Assembly (NCBI RefSeq): GCF_014395425.1
Contig: NZ_CP060711.1
Span: forward strand, 620,001-684,000
DNA length: 64,000 nt
From: Thermomonas brevis
GTDB taxonomy: Bacteria > Pseudomonadota > Gammaproteobacteria > Xanthomonadales > Xanthomonadaceae
Direction of reading: 5' to 3'
Of this stretch, positions 8,663-17,808 are shown in pieces. The notes under the pieces are model-generated. The model had not been told where the DNA came from. It did not search any database and worked only from the letters and a program-made list of their open reading frames with translations. A program made the translations under genes and the position numbers. Every line of letters starts with the position of its first letter. Positions within the stretch are counted from its first letter, which is position 1.

Positions 8663-8775
8663 TTCCCGCACCCAGCCTGCAGGCGGCGACGCCGTCCGCG
8701 CCAGGCCCCACCCCTTCCTTCCACTCGGGAAAGACCCGGCTACAGACCGGTCAACCCACCTTGGCCCGCATCCCA

Positions 8776-11112
8776 ATGACCCACATCAAATCCCGCAAGC
8801 ACCCGGCGCGCAGCGCGCACGCCCATCTCGCCACCACCGCCCTGAGCGCCAGCCTGGCGCTGGCCCTGCCGATGATGGCCCACGCCGCCGACGACAACGC
8901 CGACGCGGACAAGACCAGGAAGCCGGACGCGACCACGCTGGACAAGGTGGAAGTGCGCGGCCTGCGCAGCTTCGTGGTCTCGCCGAAGTTCACCCAGACC
9001 CTGCAGGACACGCCGCAGACCATCGAGGTGATCGGCAAGGAACTGCTGCAGGAACAGGGCGCCACCACCCTGACCGAGGCGCTGCGCAACAGCCCGGGCG
9101 TCGGCACCTTCTACGCCGGCGAGAACGGCAACACCAGCACCGGCGACACCCTGTACATGCGCGGCTTCGACACCTCGTCGAGCATCTTCGTGGACGGCGC
9201 GCGCGACCTCGGCAGCGTCTCGCGCGATCTGTTCAACATGGAACAGGTGGAAGTGGTGAAGGGCCCGGCCAGCACCGACACCGGCCGTTCCTCGCCCACC
9301 GGCGCGATCAACATGGTGACCAAGCAGGCGCAGCTGCGCGAAGCGGTCTCCGGCAGCGTCTCCGCCGGCGTGGACGGCCAGAAGCGCGCCACCGCCGACT
9401 GGAACACGAAGCTCAGCGATTCCTCCGCGCTGCGCGTGAACGCGATGTGGCAGGACAGCGACGTGCCCGGCCGCGACCACGTCAACAACAGCCGCTGGGG
9501 CATCGCGCCGTCGCTGGGCTTCGGCCTGGACGGCAACACCCGGCTCTGGCTGGACCTGCTGTACGTGAAGCAGGACAACGTGCCGGACGGCTTCGTCCCG
9601 ACGATCGGCCTGCCGTACTGGACGCCGCAGCCGGGCCTGGAAAACCTGGCCGGCCACCCCGTCGATCCGAGCAATTTCTACGGCACCCGCGACGACCACG
9701 AGAACGTGACCGCGCAGATGGCCACGCTGCGCTTCGAACACGATTTCAGCGACACCCTGAAGATCAGCAACACCCTGCGCTGGGGCAAGACCGACCAGGA
9801 CTACCTGCTGACCGCGTTCATGAGCACCGGCGGCACCAATGCCAACCCGCTGGCCGGCAACATCAAGTGGACCGACAAGAACGACCTGTCCACCTACACG
9901 CTGTCGCGCAGCAACCCCACCTTCCGCGACAACCAGAACAAGATCCTGACCAACCAGTTCAACCTGCGCGCGGACTTCGGCACCGGCGCGGTAGACCACT
10001 TCCTCAGCGCCGGCGTCGAGCTGACCCGCGAGGAGCAGACGGCCCCCGGCATCACCAGCACCGGCAGCCGTCCGGCCGCCAACCTGTACGACCCGGACTG
10101 GAACGATGCCGGCACCTTCGCGTGGAGCCACAACGGCACCCATGCCCACGGCCAGACCGACACCAGCGCGCTGTACGTCTTCGACACCATGAAGTTCGGT
10201 GAGCACTTCCTGCTCACCGCCGGCCTGCGCGCCGATCACTACACGACCAAGTACTTCGCCAACGCCATCTGCAATACCGCAGGCACCGGCGCTCCCGGCC
10301 GCGGCATCGTGTACTGCGGCACCGCGGCGGTCGGCTCCATCATCACCTCCAGCGACCTGAAGGATTCCGACACCCTGCTGAGCTGGAAGATCGGCGCAGT
10401 CTACAAGCCGGTGGAAGCACTCAGCCTGTACGCCAACGCCGCGCTGGCGCAGCAGCCGCCGGGTGGCGCCAACTTCCAGCTGGCCGTCGGTTCCTCCAGC
10501 GCCAACGGCGTCGATGCCGATCCGCAGGTCGCCCGCACGCTCGAAGTCGGCACCAAGTGGGCGGCCAACGAATCGCTGACCCTGAACCTGGCGCTGTTCC
10601 AGACCACGGTGAGCAACGAGATCAACACCCAGGAAAACCCGGCGACGCAGACCGGCAGGAAGCAGGTCAAGGGCGTGGAAGCCAGCGCGGTCGGCAACAT
10701 CACCGACAACTGGAACGTCTCGCTGGGCTACCTGCACCAGAGCGCGGAAGTGGACAAGGGTTCGCTGGTGGCCGCCGACGGCACGCCGAACCTGACCTAC
10801 ACGCCGTCCGACTCCTTCACCAGCTGGACGACCTACAAGTTCCCGTTCGGCCTGACCGTGGGCGGCGGCGTGCGCTACATGGGCGGCCTGCACCGCGGCA
10901 CCGACGGCGCCGCCGGCACGCCGAAGCTCACCAAGCCCTGGACCGTGTACGACGCCGTGATCTCGTACGCCGTCAACGACAACCTCACCCTGCGCCTCAA
11001 CGGCTACAACCTGTTCGACAAGGCCTACGTCGCGTCGATCAACAAGAGCGGCTACCGTTATACCCCCGGTACCCCGCGCACCTTCCTGCTGAGCGCGGAC
11101 TTCCGCTTCTGA
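8776..11112 (+). CDS. TonB-dependent catecholate-type siderophore receptor
   Basis: 778 residues. Start ATG 8776 gives a signal peptide ending in LPMMAHA; a TTG at 8761 is the only other choice. A plug domain follows ([50 protein letters not shown]), then a 22-strand barrel ending in the outer-membrane phenylalanine (FLLSADFRF). The sequence style matches Fiu/PiuA-like ferric-catecholate receptors. The next gene encodes a PiuC/YbiX-like dioxygenase, the usual partner of Fiu/PiuA. It imports an iron-loaded siderophore using TonB energy. A Fur-like site lies upstream. Confidence 0.93.
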   Translation: MTHIKSRKHPARSAHAHLATTALSASLALALPMMAHAADDNADADKTRKPDATTLDKVEVRGLRSFVVSPKFTQTLQDTPQTIEVIGKELLQEQGATTLTEALRNSPGVGTFYAGENGNTSTGDTLYMRGFDTSSSIFVDGARDLGSVSRDLFNMEQVEVVKGPASTDTGRSSPTGAINMVTKQAQLREAVSGSVSAGVDGQKRATADWNTKLSDSSALRVNAMWQDSDVPGRDHVNNSRWGIAPSLGFGLDGNTRLWLDLLYVKQDNVPDGFVPTIGLPYWTPQPGLENLAGHPVDPSNFYGTRDDHENVTAQMATLRFEHDFSDTLKISNTLRWGKTDQDYLLTAFMSTGGTNANPLAGNIKWTDKNDLSTYTLSRSNPTFRDNQNKILTNQFNLRADFGTGAVDHFLSAGVELTREEQTAPGITSTGSRPAANLYDPDWNDAGTFAWSHNGTHAHGQTDTSALYVFDTMKFGEHFLLTAGLRADHYTTKYFANAICNTAGTGAPGRGIVYCGTAAVGSIITSSDLKDSDTLLSWKIGAVYKPVEALSLYANAALAQQPPGGANFQLAVGSSSANGVDADPQVARTLEVGTKWAANESLTLNLALFQTTVSNEINTQENPATQTGRKQVKGVEASAVGNITDNWNVSLGYLHQSAEVDKGSLVAADGTPNLTYTPSDSFTSWTTYKFPFGLTVGGGVRYMGGLHRGTDGAAGTPKLTKPWTVYDAVISYAVNDNLTLRLNGYNLFDKAYVASINKSGYRYTPGTPRTFLLSADFRF

Positions 11113-11165
11113 TGCAAGACCGCGCGGCGGAGCCAGCCTCCGCCGCGCTTCCCTCCGGAGCCGCC

Positions 11166-11843
11166 ATGCTGCTGCACATCCCGAACGTCCTGACCCGCGA
11201 CGAACTTGCGCAAATGCGCGCCAGGCTGGACGCCGCGGACTGGACCGACGGACGCGAAACTGTCGGCACGCTGGGCGCGCAGGTCAAGCGCAACCAGCAG
11301 CTGCCGGATGCTTCGCCGGTGCGCGCGGAACTTGCGCGCATCGTGCTGGCGGCGCTGGGCCGCAACCCGCTCTACTTCGCCGCGGCGCTGCCGCTGAAGA
11401 CGCTGACCCCGCGCTTCAACCGTTACGCCGGCGGCGGCGAATACGGCTTCCACGTCGATGGTGCGGTGATGCGCGCAGGCGGCGAACAGCACCTGCGCTC
11501 CGACGTGTCCTGCACGCTGTTCCTGGCCGAGCCGGACGAATACGACGGCGGCGAGCTGATCGTCAGCGACACCTACGGCGAACACGAGGTGAAGCTGCCG
11601 GCCGGCGACGCCATCGTCTATCCGTCCAGCAGCCTGCACCGGGTGGCGCCGGTGACGCGCGGCGCGCGCATCGCCTCGTTCTTCTGGGTGCAGAGCATGG
11701 TGCGCGACGACGCCAGCCGCCGCCTGCTGTTCGAAATGGACGCATCGATCGAACGCCTGCGCGCCAGCGGCGCGGACGCCGACGCCGTGCTCCAGCTGAC
11801 CGGCATCTACCACAACCTGCTGCGGCGCTGGGCGGAGACCTGA
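11166..11843 (+). CDS. PiuC/YbiX-like Fe(II)/2-oxoglutarate PKHD-type hydroxylase
   Basis: 225 residues, cytosolic. The iron site is FHVDG (H96, D98) with distal H158 in [10 protein letters not shown] and the 2-oxoglutarate arginine R168 in [24 protein letters not shown] is the standard N-terminus of this family, so the ATG at 11166 is preferred over longer forms. It starts 53 bases after the receptor. The family is nearly always encoded beside catecholate siderophore receptors and is thought to modify the siderophore or a related molecule, though the true substrate is not established. Confidence 0.93.
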   Translation: MLLHIPNVLTRDELAQMRARLDAADWTDGRETVGTLGAQVKRNQQLPDASPVRAELARIVLAALGRNPLYFAAALPLKTLTPRFNRYAGGGEYGFHVDGAVMRAGGEQHLRSDVSCTLFLAEPDEYDGGELIVSDTYGEHEVKLPAGDAIVYPSSSLHRVAPVTRGARIASFFWVQSMVRDDASRRLLFEMDASIERLRASGADADAVLQLTGIYHNLLRRWAET

Positions 11844-11847
11844 CGGC

Positions 11848-12489
11848 GTGACCGCGGCCAATCCGCTCCCCGATCTCTCCGCGCGGCAGCGCCGCGGCTA
11901 CTGGCTGCGCACCCTGCACCAGTGGCACTGGATCAGCGCCGCGGTGTGCCTGGTCGGCATGCTGCTGTTCGCGGTCACCGGCATCACCCTCAACCATGCG
12001 GCGAAGATCGAGGCCACGCCCGTCGTCGTGCATGTCAACGACGTCCTGCCGGCGGCGTTGTTGAAAAGGTTGCCCGCGCGCACCGAAGGGAATGCCGAAC
12101 TGCCCGCCCCGGTCGTCGCCTGGCTGCGCGAGAAGCACGGCATCGTGGCCGATGCACGCGAGGCGGAATGGTCGGAGGACGAAATCTACCTGTCGATGCC
12201 CGGTCCCGGCCACGACGCCTGGCTCAGCATCCAGAAGGAGGGCGGCGCGCTGGAATACGAGCGCACCGACCGCGGCACGCTGGCCTTCCTCAACGACCTG
12301 CACAAGGGTCGCAACGCCGGCGCGGCCTGGAGCTGGTTCATCGACCTGTTCGCGGTGGCCTGCATCGTGTTCACCGCCACCGGCCTGTTCCTGCTCTGGC
12401 TGCACGCGCGCCAGCGCCGCGCCACCTGGCCGCTGGTGGCACTGGGTCTGCTGATCCCGATGCTGCTGGCGCTGCTGTTCATCCACTGA
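11848..12489 (+). CDS. PepSY-associated transmembrane protein
   Basis: 213 residues, starting with GTG four bases after the dioxygenase stop. Three hydrophobic segments are visible (about 29-49, 163-185, 194-212), with a periplasmic PepSY-like region between the first two. Histidines flank the membrane segments (H24, H27 and H50 around the first; H152 and H186 around the second) in positions that could bind heme. Related PepSY membrane proteins act in ferric-siderophore reduction. In this operon it is the best candidate to pass electrons across the inner membrane; heme binding is an inference. Confidence 0.85.
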   Translation: MTAANPLPDLSARQRRGYWLRTLHQWHWISAAVCLVGMLLFAVTGITLNHAAKIEATPVVVHVNDVLPAALLKRLPARTEGNAELPAPVVAWLREKHGIVADAREAEWSEDEIYLSMPGPGHDAWLSIQKEGGALEYERTDRGTLAFLNDLHKGRNAGAAWSWFIDLFAVACIVFTATGLFLLWLHARQRRATWPLVALGLLIPMLLALLFIH

Positions 12490-12521
12490 AATCCCCCTCG
12501 ATCCGACAAGGCGAATCCACC

Positions 12522-13037
12522 ATGCGCGTCACCGTCTCCCTCGTCCTCGGCAGCCTGCTCGTCGCCCCGTCGGCGCAAGCCGGCGAACTGTCGCTCAACG
12601 TCGAACTCCCGCGCATCAACGCGGCCGAATACCACCGCCCGTACGTGGCGGTCTGGGTCGAGGGCGCGGACGGCAAGGCCGCCGCCGACCTCGCGGTCTG
12701 GTACCAGGACAAGGACACCAAGGAAGGCCACGGCACCAAGTGGCTGCCGGACCTGCGCCAGTGGTGGCGCAAGAGCGGCCGCACCCTGAAGGTGCCGGTG
12801 GACGGCGTCACCGGCCCCACCCGCCCGGCCGGCAAGCACGCGCTGAACTTCGACGAAAAACACCCCGCGCTGGCGAAGCTGCCGCCCGGCCAGTACACCC
12901 TGGTGGTGGAAGCCGCGCGCGAAGTCGGCGGACGCGAACTGCTGAAGATCCCCTTCGAATGGAAGGGCAAGCCGTCCACCGGCAGCGCGCAGGGCAAGAC
13001 CGAGCTGGGCAAGGTCTCGCTGTCCGCCAAGCCCTGA
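12522..13037 (+). CDS. DUF2271 periplasmic protein, possible flavinylated redox carrier
   Basis: 171 residues with a signal peptide (about 1-20). The DUF2271 core has an immunoglobulin-like look, with PYVAVWVEGADGK and LAVWYQDKD. Residues 94-100 read DGVTGPT followed by RPAGKH; this fits the D-x-x-[ST]-G-[AP]-[ST] pattern at which ApbE attaches FMN, predicting T100 as the attachment residue. The ApbE gene lies two genes downstream. The role as a periplasmic flavin electron carrier between the PepSY protein and ferric siderophore is inferred. Function of the family is otherwise poorly known. Confidence 0.85.
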   Translation: MRVTVSLVLGSLLVAPSAQAGELSLNVELPRINAAEYHRPYVAVWVEGADGKAAADLAVWYQDKDTKEGHGTKWLPDLRQWWRKSGRTLKVPVDGVTGPTRPAGKHALNFDEKHPALAKLPPGQYTLVVEAAREVGGRELLKIPFEWKGKPSTGSAQGKTELGKVSLSAKP

Positions 13038-13047
13038 CGCTCTGAAG

Positions 13048-13145
13048 CCCTCCCCTGCAAGGGGAGGGTTTGGGTGGGGCTGGTGTTCCCGGCAATACCG
13101 CAACACAACCCCATCCCCCTCCAACCTCCCCCTTGAAGGGGGAGG
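13048..13145. repeat. Paired CCTCCCC/GGGGAGG hairpins inside the iron operon
   Basis: Two palindromes, 13048-13068 and 13125-13145, face each other with G-rich and C-rich spacer segments that also pair partly. They separate the DUF2271 and DUF4198 genes. Similar palindromes occur at 14234-14256, 63131-63162 and 63211-63241. They may stabilise or attenuate the operon transcript. Confidence 0.75.
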
Positions 13146-13185
13146 CTCAAGCAAAAGCCCGCAGACACTTCGCAAAGGAATCCCC

Positions 13186-14064
13186 ATGAAGCGCACCACC
13201 CTCGCCCTCGCCGCCGCACTCTGCCTGCTGCCGCTGTCCGCCGTCGCGCACAAGCAATGGCTGGTGCCCTCGTCCACCGTGGTCGCCGGCCAGGACGCAT
13301 GGGTCACGGTCGATGCGGCCGTGTCGAACCAGCTGTACTACCCGGACCACGTGGCGATGCGGTTGGACAACATCGTCGTCACCGCGCCGGACGGCAGCGT
13401 GTCGAAGCCGCAGAACCCGGCCACCGGCAAGTACCGCAGCGTGTTCGACGTGCAGCTCGAACAGGAGGGCACCTACCGCATCGCCAACCTCAGCGGCGGC
13501 GTGTCCGCGCGCTGGGACACCCCGGAAAGCCTGGCCGCGGCCAAGGCGGCGAAGGACGGCAAGGCCCCGGCGGCCGGCGGCATGGGCGGTCCCGGCGGCG
13601 GACGCGGCGGCTTCCTGCGCAACGCCACGCCGGAAGACCTCGCCACCAAGATCCCGAAGAACGCGCTGAACGTGCAGGTGACCGAAGGCATCGGCCGCGT
13701 GGAAACCTTCGTCACCCATGGCGCGCCGAGCAGCGTAGCCGCTGCCGGCAAGGGGCTGGAACTGGCGCCGGTCACCCATCCGAACGACCTGTTCGCCGGC
13801 GAGGAAGCCACCTTCAAGCTGCTGGTGGACGGCCAGCCGGCCGCTGGCGTGGAGATCGAGATCATCCGCGGCGGAACCCGCTACCGTAACGCCCAGGACG
13901 AGATCAAGGTAACCACCGCCGCCGACGGCAGCTTCAAGGTGACCTGGCCGGACGCCGGCATGTACTGGCTGGAAGCTTCCACCACCGACGCCAAGACCAG
14001 CGTGCCGCAGGCCAAGCAGCGCCGCCTGAGCTACGTGGCGACGCTGGAAGTGCTGCCGCAGTAA
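13186..14064 (+). CDS. DUF4198 periplasmic protein
   Basis: 292 residues with a signal peptide ending in SAVAHKQW; a histidine right after cleavage is typical of DUF4198 and could bind metal. The fold looks like beta sandwiches: an N-terminal domain, a glycine-rich flexible stretch (about 125-145, GGMGGPGGGRGG), and a C-terminal Ig-like half with PNDLFAGEEATFKLLVDGQP. Proteins of this family are often encoded with nickel, cobalt or iron uptake systems. It sits in the siderophore operon, so metal or siderophore handling in the periplasm is likely, but no activity is known. Confidence 0.85.
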   Translation: MKRTTLALAAALCLLPLSAVAHKQWLVPSSTVVAGQDAWVTVDAAVSNQLYYPDHVAMRLDNIVVTAPDGSVSKPQNPATGKYRSVFDVQLEQEGTYRIANLSGGVSARWDTPESLAAAKAAKDGKAPAAGGMGGPGGGRGGFLRNATPEDLATKIPKNALNVQVTEGIGRVETFVTHGAPSSVAAAGKGLELAPVTHPNDLFAGEEATFKLLVDGQPAAGVEIEIIRGGTRYRNAQDEIKVTTAADGSFKVTWPDAGMYWLEASTTDAKTSVPQAKQRRLSYVATLEVLPQ

Positions 14065-14233
14065 TCCACGCGCTTCTTTCTTCGGGAGACGAATCGGCGG
14101 GATTGCCGGTTTGCACGGCATCCGCCGCCCGAAGGACGAGGCACAGGGATGTGCCGGACGCATGTGCCTGCAGGACGGTTGAGTAGTTCGGTACAAGCGG
14201 GAAGCCCCGTACTCGCCCGAACCCTCGCCCCAA

Positions 14234-14256
14234 CCCCTCTCCCGATGGGAGAGGGG
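14234..14256. repeat. CCCCTCTCCC hairpin upstream of apbE
   Basis: A perfect 10-bp stem (14234-14243 and 14247-14256) with a 3-base loop, ending 17 bases before the apbE start. The gap 14065-14273 also contains the short palindrome GCACAGGGATGTGC (14141-14154). The hairpin is close enough to affect ribosome access to apbE. Confidence 0.7.
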
Positions 14257-14273
14257 CTTCAATCCATGATCCG

Positions 14274-15245
14274 ATGACTGCATCCTCTCCCGCCGCCCTC
14301 GCGTTGCATACCCTCGGCGGCGACACCATGGGCACCACCTGGAGCGTGCGGCTGGCCGCCGCACGCGAAGCCGACCTGCGCGCGCTGCACGCCGGCATCG
14401 AAGCGCAGCTGGCGCTGGTGGTGCGGCAGATGAGTACCTGGGACAACGATTCCGACATCAGCCGCTACAACCGCGCCGACGCCGGCCAGTGGCTGTCCGT
14501 CCCGCCCGAGTTCGCGCGCGTACTGGTCTGTGCGCTGGAGATCGCCGACGCCAGCGATGGCGCGTTCGATCCCACGGTCGGCGCGCTGGTCGGCCTGTGG
14601 GGCTTCGGCGCGCACGCCCGCGATACCGTCCCCGACGCCGAAGCGCTGGCCGCCGCCTGCGCGTGCTCCGGCTGGCGACGCATCGACTTCGACGCGGAGA
14701 ATCGCCGCATCCTGCAACCCGGCGGCCTGCAGCTCGACCTGTCCGCCATCGCGAAAGGCTATGCGGCGGACCAGGTGGCGGCATGCCTGCGCGATGCCGG
14801 CATCGCCGACGCGCTGGTGGAAGTCGGCGGCGAACTGGTCGGTCACGGCTGCAAGCCCGGCGGCGAACCGTGGCGGGTACTCGTCGAAGCCGGTCCAGAG
14901 GAAGACGACCACCGGCTGGATGCGCGCGTGCTCGAACTCGACGAACTGGCGGTCGCCACTTCCGGCGACCGCTGGCACCACTACATGCGTGACGGTCGCC
15001 GCTACACTCACACCATCGACCCGCGCAGCGGCGAACCTGTAGAGCATGCGCCCGCCGCGGTCAGCGTCGTCGCGGCCGACGCCATGCACGCCGACGCCTG
15101 GGCCACAGCGCTGGGCGTGCTCGGCGTCGATGCCGGCCACGCCTTGGCGCTGCGGCTCGGGCTGGCCGCGCGCTTCCTCTGGCGCGATGACGACGGCATG
15201 CACGAACGCATGACCGACGCCTTCCGCGCGCGTCTGGCCGCATGA
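14274..15245 (+). CDS. FAD:protein FMN transferase (ApbE family)
   Basis: 323 residues. Family features in order: GDTMGTTWSVRLA, the MSTWDNDSDISRYN segment, FDPTVGALVGLWGFG, LDLSAIAKGYAADQVA, VGGELVGHG and the C-terminal HYMRDGRRYTHTIDPRSGEP with the metal-binding acidic region ATALGVLGVDA. The enzyme moves FMN from FAD to a Ser/Thr of a partner protein. No signal peptide or lipobox is visible from the ATG at 14274, which is unusual since many ApbE proteins work in the periplasm. It overlaps the reductase gene by four bases (ATGA). Confidence 0.93.
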   Translation: MTASSPAALALHTLGGDTMGTTWSVRLAAAREADLRALHAGIEAQLALVVRQMSTWDNDSDISRYNRADAGQWLSVPPEFARVLVCALEIADASDGAFDPTVGALVGLWGFGAHARDTVPDAEALAAACACSGWRRIDFDAENRRILQPGGLQLDLSAIAKGYAADQVAACLRDAGIADALVEVGGELVGHGCKPGGEPWRVLVEAGPEEDDHRLDARVLELDELAVATSGDRWHHYMRDGRRYTHTIDPRSGEPVEHAPAAVSVVAADAMHADAWATALGVLGVDAGHALALRLGLAARFLWRDDDGMHERMTDAFRARLAA

Positions 15246-16873
15246 GCGACATGAAGCTCTGGCGCCCTCGTCACGGCCTGTCGTTCGCCGGCAACGCGCT
15301 GGTGCTGTTGGCACTGGCCGCGTTGGCCGCCTGGCTGCTGCATCTGCAGGCATCGCCGTGGCCCACGCCGACGCCGATGGCAAAGCCGCGCTGGCTGGCC
15401 GTCGCCGCGTCGGCGCTGTGGCTGCTGCTATGCGGCCGGACGCTCTGGCGCGGACGAACGCAGGCTCAAACAACAGACAGCACCGACGCCTCCGGCTGGC
15501 TGGTGGTCCACGCCACCCAGACCGGTCTGGCGCTGGAACTCGCCGAGCGCACTGCGGATACGCTGCGCCAGACCGGCGCCGCCGCCGAACTGCGCGGCAT
15601 CGCCGAACTCGATGCCGCAAGCCTGCAAGGCCGGCGCTGCCTGTTCGTCGCCAGCACCACCGGCGAAGGCGACCCGCCTGACGCCGCGCTGGAATTCGCC
15701 GGCACCGCGATGGCCGACGCCATCGACCTGCACGGCACGCACCATGCGGTGCTGGCGCTGGGCGATCGCGGCTACGCGCAGTTCTGTTCCTTCGGCCATC
15801 GGCTGGACACTTGGCTGCGTAACAACGGTTCGCAGCCGCTGTTCGACCTGGTCGAAGTGGACAACGCCGATCCCGGCGCGCTGCGCCATTGGCAGCATCA
15901 GCTGGGCGTGCTCGCCGGCCGCACCGATCTGCCTGACTGGAGCCGCCCGGAATACCGGCCGTGGACGCTGGCCCAACGCCGGTTGCTCAATCCCGGCAGC
16001 GCGGGTGGCCCGGCCTTCCATCTGGAATTGCTCCCGCCAGAAAGCGGAATCCCGCAGTGGCAGGCGGGCGACATCGCGGAAATCGGCCCGCGCAATTCGG
16101 CACAGTCGATCGCGGCTTTCCTCGACGCCAGTGGTCTGTCCGGCAGCACGCCCGTCGAGTTCCAGAACCAGCGCACGCCGCTGGCGGAAGCGCTGGCGCG
16201 CGCGCATCTGCCGGATGCCAGTGCCGTGCGCGGCCTCGATGCGAAGACGCTGGCAAGCCGGTTGCAACCGCTGCCGCATCGCGAATATTCCATCGCATCC
16301 ATCCCAGCCGACGGCCGGCTGGAACTGCTGGTGCGGCTGATGCGACGCGAAGACGGCCAACCCGGCCTCGGCAGCGGCTGGCTATGTTCGCACGCCGGCA
16401 TCGGCGGCAGCATCGACCTGCGCATCCGCGCCAATCCCAACTTCCACGCGCCTGATCCGTCGCGACCGCTGATCCTGATCGGCAACGGCACCGGTTTCGC
16501 GGGCCTGCGCGCGCACCTGAAAGCGCGCATCGCCATCGGCGCGCGCCGCAACTGGCTGCTGTTCGGCGAGCGCAATGCCGCGCACGACCGCTTCCACGGC
16601 GACGAACTCGATGCGTGGCAGCGCGAAGGCAAGCTGGCCCGCCTCGACCGGGTGTTCTCGCGCGACGGCGACGCGCAGCGCTACGTGCAGGATGCCCTGC
16701 GCTCGCAGGCCGCGGCGCTGCGCACCTGGCTGGACGAAGACGCCGCGATCTACGTCTGCGGCAGCCTGCAAGGCATGGCGCCGGGCGTGGACGGCGTGTT
16801 GGCGGAACTGCTGGGCGAAGCAGGCGTCGCCGCATTGCTGCGGAGCGGGTGCTATCGCCGCGACGTGTACTGA
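15242..16873 (+). CDS. Membrane-anchored flavodoxin/ferredoxin-NADP reductase (CysJ-like)
   Basis: 543 residues. Two N-terminal membrane helices (about 12-32 and 46-66) are followed by a flavodoxin domain (about 84-230; HATQTGLALE, ASTTGEGDPPD, LGDRGYAQFCSFG) and an FNR domain (about 250-543; REYSIAS for FAD, GNGTGFAGLRAHLK for NADPH, YVCGSLQGMAPGVDGVL, C-terminal YRRDVY as in CysJ). It should take electrons from NADPH through FAD and FMN at the inner membrane. Position at the end of the siderophore operon, coupled to apbE, suggests it feeds the PepSY protein rather than sulfite reductase, for which no CysI is near. Confidence 0.9.
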   Translation: MSDMKLWRPRHGLSFAGNALVLLALAALAAWLLHLQASPWPTPTPMAKPRWLAVAASALWLLLCGRTLWRGRTQAQTTDSTDASGWLVVHATQTGLALELAERTADTLRQTGAAAELRGIAELDAASLQGRRCLFVASTTGEGDPPDAALEFAGTAMADAIDLHGTHHAVLALGDRGYAQFCSFGHRLDTWLRNNGSQPLFDLVEVDNADPGALRHWQHQLGVLAGRTDLPDWSRPEYRPWTLAQRRLLNPGSAGGPAFHLELLPPESGIPQWQAGDIAEIGPRNSAQSIAAFLDASGLSGSTPVEFQNQRTPLAEALARAHLPDASAVRGLDAKTLASRLQPLPHREYSIASIPADGRLELLVRLMRREDGQPGLGSGWLCSHAGIGGSIDLRIRANPNFHAPDPSRPLILIGNGTGFAGLRAHLKARIAIGARRNWLLFGERNAAHDRFHGDELDAWQREGKLARLDRVFSRDGDAQRYVQDALRSQAAALRTWLDEDAAIYVCGSLQGMAPGVDGVLAELLGEAGVAALLRSGCYRRDVY

Positions 16874-17043
16874 TCCGCGCATTGAAACGCCTCGGGCAGG
16901 ACGCTTAAGTACACGAAGCGCAGCCGGATGACGCGCTCACCCGCGCACAGGATCTCCTAACCGCAACGCAAGACCAGTCGATACGGATAGCCCCGGCATC
17001 GCGCAAGCAATCGCCCGAATGGTCCCATCACGGGCGGCGGCGC

Positions 17044-17074
17044 AAAAAAAGGTGCGGCACATCCTTGTGCCGCA
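17044..17074 (-). terminator. Intrinsic terminator for the HutD-like gene
   Basis: On the minus strand a 9-bp stem (TGCGGCACA/TGTGCCGCA, 17053-17074) with a 4-base loop is followed by seven Ts (17044-17050). It lies about 80 bases past the stop of the HutD-like gene. The rest of 16874-17152 holds only a small hairpin (17134-17150) and no gene that I can see. Confidence 0.75.
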
Positions 17075-17152
17075 GCGGAGCCGGTTCCTTCGACACCGCC
17101 TTGACTGAAAACCCCAGGGGGTGAGGGTTGAACAAAGCCGTCCGGGCTTTGG

Positions 17153-17758
17153 TCAAATCTCTCCCGCCTTGGTGATCCGGATCAGCAACGCTTCACCCGC
17201 GCCGCTGAGGGCGAAACGGGCACGCCCAGCCTCGTCCTGAAGGATGGCGGTATCGCCACGCTCGATGCCGCCAAGCCCGCAGTCGCCGGAAAAATGCGCC
17301 TGACCGGCCAGCATGTGCACCACCCAGGTCTCGCCGGGATCGACGAACAGCACCATCGCGCCCACCAGCGGCCGGCGCCAGAGCCGCGCCTCCACTTCGC
17401 CGCGCTTCCACATCACGTTGAAGTCCCGGCTGGGGCCGTCGATCAGTTCGCCCACCAGCGGACGCTCGCCGGAGAAACGCAGGGCATCGTGCGGAGGCAG
17501 TAATTCGTGCGTCGCCCCGTCGTCGAAGCGCAGGCGCATGCCGTTGCCGCCCAGCAGCACCAGCTCCCGTTCGACGCCGGGGAAGGCGGAGAACGGCGCA
17601 TCGGTTTCCACCTCGGCGATCGAAAGCCGCCAGTGCCAGTCGTCGGCGTCGGGGACGCGGAGGATCTCCGACGTCCACCCCGCCCCGTTCTTCCAGCGCA
17701 TGCGGCGGTAATCTTCCGCCCGCAACAGGAAGGACGACCGCGGCGATGCACCTGTCAT
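17153..17758 (-). CDS. HutD/Ves family cupin-like protein
   Basis: 201 residues, cytosolic. The family opening is present: RRMRWKNGAGWTSEILR followed by WHWRLSIAEVETDAPFSAFPG, then ELVLLGGNGMRL and a second cupin-like half with RDFNVMW. HutD proteins sit in histidine-utilisation loci in pseudomonads, whereas this copy is isolated with no hut genes nearby, so the role here is open. The ATG at 17756-17758 is chosen since an upstream extension would run into the ComEA-like gene region with no family resemblance. Confidence 0.87.
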   Translation of the reverse strand: MTGASPRSSFLLRAEDYRRMRWKNGAGWTSEILRVPDADDWHWRLSIAEVETDAPFSAFPGVERELVLLGGNGMRLRFDDGATHELLPPHDALRFSGERPLVGELIDGPSRDFNVMWKRGEVEARLWRRPLVGAMVLFVDPGETWVVHMLAGQAHFSGDCGLGGIERGDTAILQDEAGRARFALSGAGEALLIRITKAGEI

Positions 17759-17808
17759 CGCCGCAGTGTAGCCGCCGCAGCCCGGCTCGCCGTTGGCCCG
17801 TTCGGCAT

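Noticed and set aside
8740..10893. Minus-strand open frame of 717 codons opposite the siderophore receptor
   Set aside because: Shadow of the receptor, with Val/Gly/Ala/Arg-rich composition.
17134..17150. Small AAAGCC/GGCTTT hairpin beside the HutD-like stop as the terminator
   Set aside because: Stem too short and no T-run; the stronger hairpin at 17044-17074 fits better.
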